Below are positions 5,947 through 6,687 of a DNA stretch of 6,687 bases, piece after piece. Made by a program: the position numbers and the translations under genes. Source of the stretch: Candidatus Aenigmatarchaeota archaeon (GTDB lineage Archaea; Aenigmatarchaeota; Aenigmatarchaeia; QMZP01); the NCBI GenBank assembly GCA_003663225.1, contig QMZP01000043.1, positions 1-6,687 of the forward strand. Reading direction: 5' to 3'. Numbering within the stretch: the first letter of the stretch is position 1; each line of letters starts with the position of its first letter. The notes under the pieces were generated by a model, which saw only the letters and a list, made by a program, of their open reading frames with translations, was not told where the DNA came from and did no database searches.

Positions 5947-6213
5947 ATGAAGCTTAGCATTGTAGAAAAGAAGAAGAACAAGTGGAAGATAGAGGTGGAC
6001 GGGGAAGATCATGCCCTGCTGAACCTTCTCAGGGAGAACGCCTGGAAGGCAAAGGCCAAGCAGGCATCCTACATGATACAGCACCCGTACCTTTCCAAGC
6101 CCGAGATAACCATAATGGGCGACAATCCCAAGAAGATACTGGCAGACTCCGCCAAGATGACCATAGACGACGTAAAGGCCTTCCAGAGGGAATTCAAGAA
6201 GGCCTTAAAGTGA
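5947..6213 (+). CDS. rpoL: DNA-directed RNA polymerase subunit L (Rpo11/RpoL)
   Basis: This 88-residue protein is the archaeal counterpart of eukaryotic Rpb11/AC19 and the N-terminal-domain-like half of bacterial RpoA. It pairs with subunit D to start assembly of RNA polymerase. Family marks are a short N-terminal strand (KWKIEV, 12-17), GEDHALLNLLRE (19-30, with the conserved Asp21-His22 and the NLL helix), ASYMIQHPYLSKPEITI (40-56, matching the family A-Y-x-I-x-HP core) and a C-terminal dimerisation helix (72-87). The length is normal. An in-frame ATG at 5911 would add 12 residues, but it overlaps the TATA box, whereas the ATG at 5947 has a ribosome-binding site, so 5947 is preferred. The Thr usual after DH (DHT) is Ala23 here, a small deviation. 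Its stop codon touches the stop of the convergent gene. Confidence 0.9.
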   Translation: MKLSIVEKKKNKWKIEVDGEDHALLNLLRENAWKAKAKQASYMIQHPYLSKPEITIMGDNPKKILADSAKMTIDDVKAFQREFKKALK

Positions 6214-6648
6214 TTACCTGTTCTTGTAGGCTGCGAAGAATATCGCTATTATTACCACTAAACCTATTATCAGGACCATATTGTCCTCTGACACAGGGAA
6301 CCCGCTCGGCAGCCAGTCTTGGATGAGCTGCGTGCCCTGGCTGAGCATGAACACCGCTATCAGTCCCAGGACTGCCATGAGCATGGTCCAGTCCTTCTCG
6401 CCCGCCCCCCTGAACAGGGAAGCTATGAACTTTATGAAGAATATGACTATGAACAGCATTGCGGCCCATGGCATTATACCGGTCACGAACTGGACCATCT
6501 GGGCATTGCTGACAGCAAAGAATGCTATCACCACCGCTATGAGCAGGTTGACCGCGTTCTTCTTGAACACCGACGCTATGTCCAGCGCACCGTAGGTTAT
6601 CGCCAGCACGAACACGAACGGAAGCAGGAAACCTGTAAGGTCAAACAT
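6214..6648 (-). CDS. Small integral membrane protein, about five TM segments, function unknown
   Basis: I do not recognise a characterised family. The 144 residues are strongly hydrophobic with about five predicted membrane segments (roughly 6-24, 32-52, 59-78, 87-105 and 123-141). Positive charges (Lys29-30, Arg80/Lys85, Lys142/Arg144) fall in alternating loops, while the loop at 106-122 lacks them and has Asp and Glu. By the positive-inside rule the N-terminus would face out and the C-terminus in. Helix 3 has an embedded Lys73 and the Met/Ala/Ile-rich helices have few polar residues, so no transport or catalytic site is evident. There is no cleavable signal peptide. The start at 6648 has GTGAT a few nt upstream and TATA-like boxes further up. 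It converges on rpoL with no spacer. Coding status is well supported by composition and start signals. Confidence 0.75.
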   Translation of the reverse strand: MFDLTGFLLPFVFVLAITYGALDIASVFKKNAVNLLIAVVIAFFAVSNAQMVQFVTGIMPWAAMLFIVIFFIKFIASLFRGAGEKDWTMLMAVLGLIAVFMLSQGTQLIQDWLPSGFPVSEDNMVLIIGLVVIIAIFFAAYKNR

Positions 6649-6653
6649 AACAT

Positions 6654-6685
6654 CACGCAGCCTTTCTATACTCCCTTCTATATTT
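6654..6685 (-). promoter_or_regulatory. Candidate promoter of the membrane protein gene, with tandem TATA-like repeats
   Basis: Two near-identical elements, TATAGAAGGG (6682-6673) and TATAGAAAGG (6670-6661), are repeated with a 12-bp period. The distal one, within AAATATAG, is about 32 bp from the ATG and fits the layout seen before rpoL and the epimerase. GTGAT follows closely before the ATG. The region is cut by the window edge. Confidence 0.4.
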
Positions 6686-6687
6686 CC

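Noticed and set aside
1..6687. tRNA, rRNA, CRISPR array, insertion sequence or attachment site
   Set aside because: No cloverleaf-like stretch, regularly spaced repeats, transposase motifs or long terminal repeats were seen; almost all of the window is coding.

Overview
The window looks archaeal. It carries a recognisable archaeal RNA polymerase subunit L gene. TATA-like boxes sit about 24-39 bp upstream of several starts, and some starts are preceded by GTGAT-type ribosome-binding sites while others look leaderless. All genes favour ATA for Ile and AGG for Arg, and packing is very tight (overlapping or abutting stops and starts). A small-genome archaeon, possibly of the DPANN group such as Micrarchaeota, would fit, but the lineage is a guess from gene style and not from a marker phylogeny.

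Left part (1-3560, minus strand): a four-gene cluster transcribed leftwards. In order of transcription it holds a UDP-glucose 4-epimerase-like extended SDR (3560-2673), a dolichol-phosphate-sugar-synthase-like family 2 glycosyltransferase (2694-2065), a type I phosphodiesterase/nucleotide pyrophosphatase-family enzyme of the alkaline phosphatase superfamily (2033-705), and the first 234 codons of a UDP-sulfoquinovose synthase (SQD1/SqdB/Agl3)-like protein that runs off the left edge (704-1). Junctions are a 22-bp overlap, a 31-bp AT-rich gap that may hold an internal promoter, and a stop codon directly abutting a start. The set suggests synthesis of a surface glycan or glycolipid, perhaps carrying a sulfonated sugar.

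Middle (3561-3648): an 88-bp divergent promoter region with one TATA-like box for each direction. A perfect 9-bp inverted repeat ends on the start codon of the rightward gene.

Right part: a 747-residue alpha-D-phosphohexomutase (3649-5892), unusually long for its family, then rpoL (5947-6213) behind its own TATA box. Convergent to rpoL, with the two stop codons touching, is a small protein with about five membrane segments (6648-6214) and no recognised function.

The genes can be read as one pathway. A phosphohexomutase supplies hexose-1-phosphate for nucleotide sugars. The epimerase and the sulfoquinovose-synthase-like enzyme remodel UDP-glucose. The glycosyltransferase loads a sugar on a lipid carrier. 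The most unusual item is the 130-residue N-terminal extension of the SQD1-like protein, made of a disordered-looking tail and a six-cysteine segment, together with a changed active-site motif.
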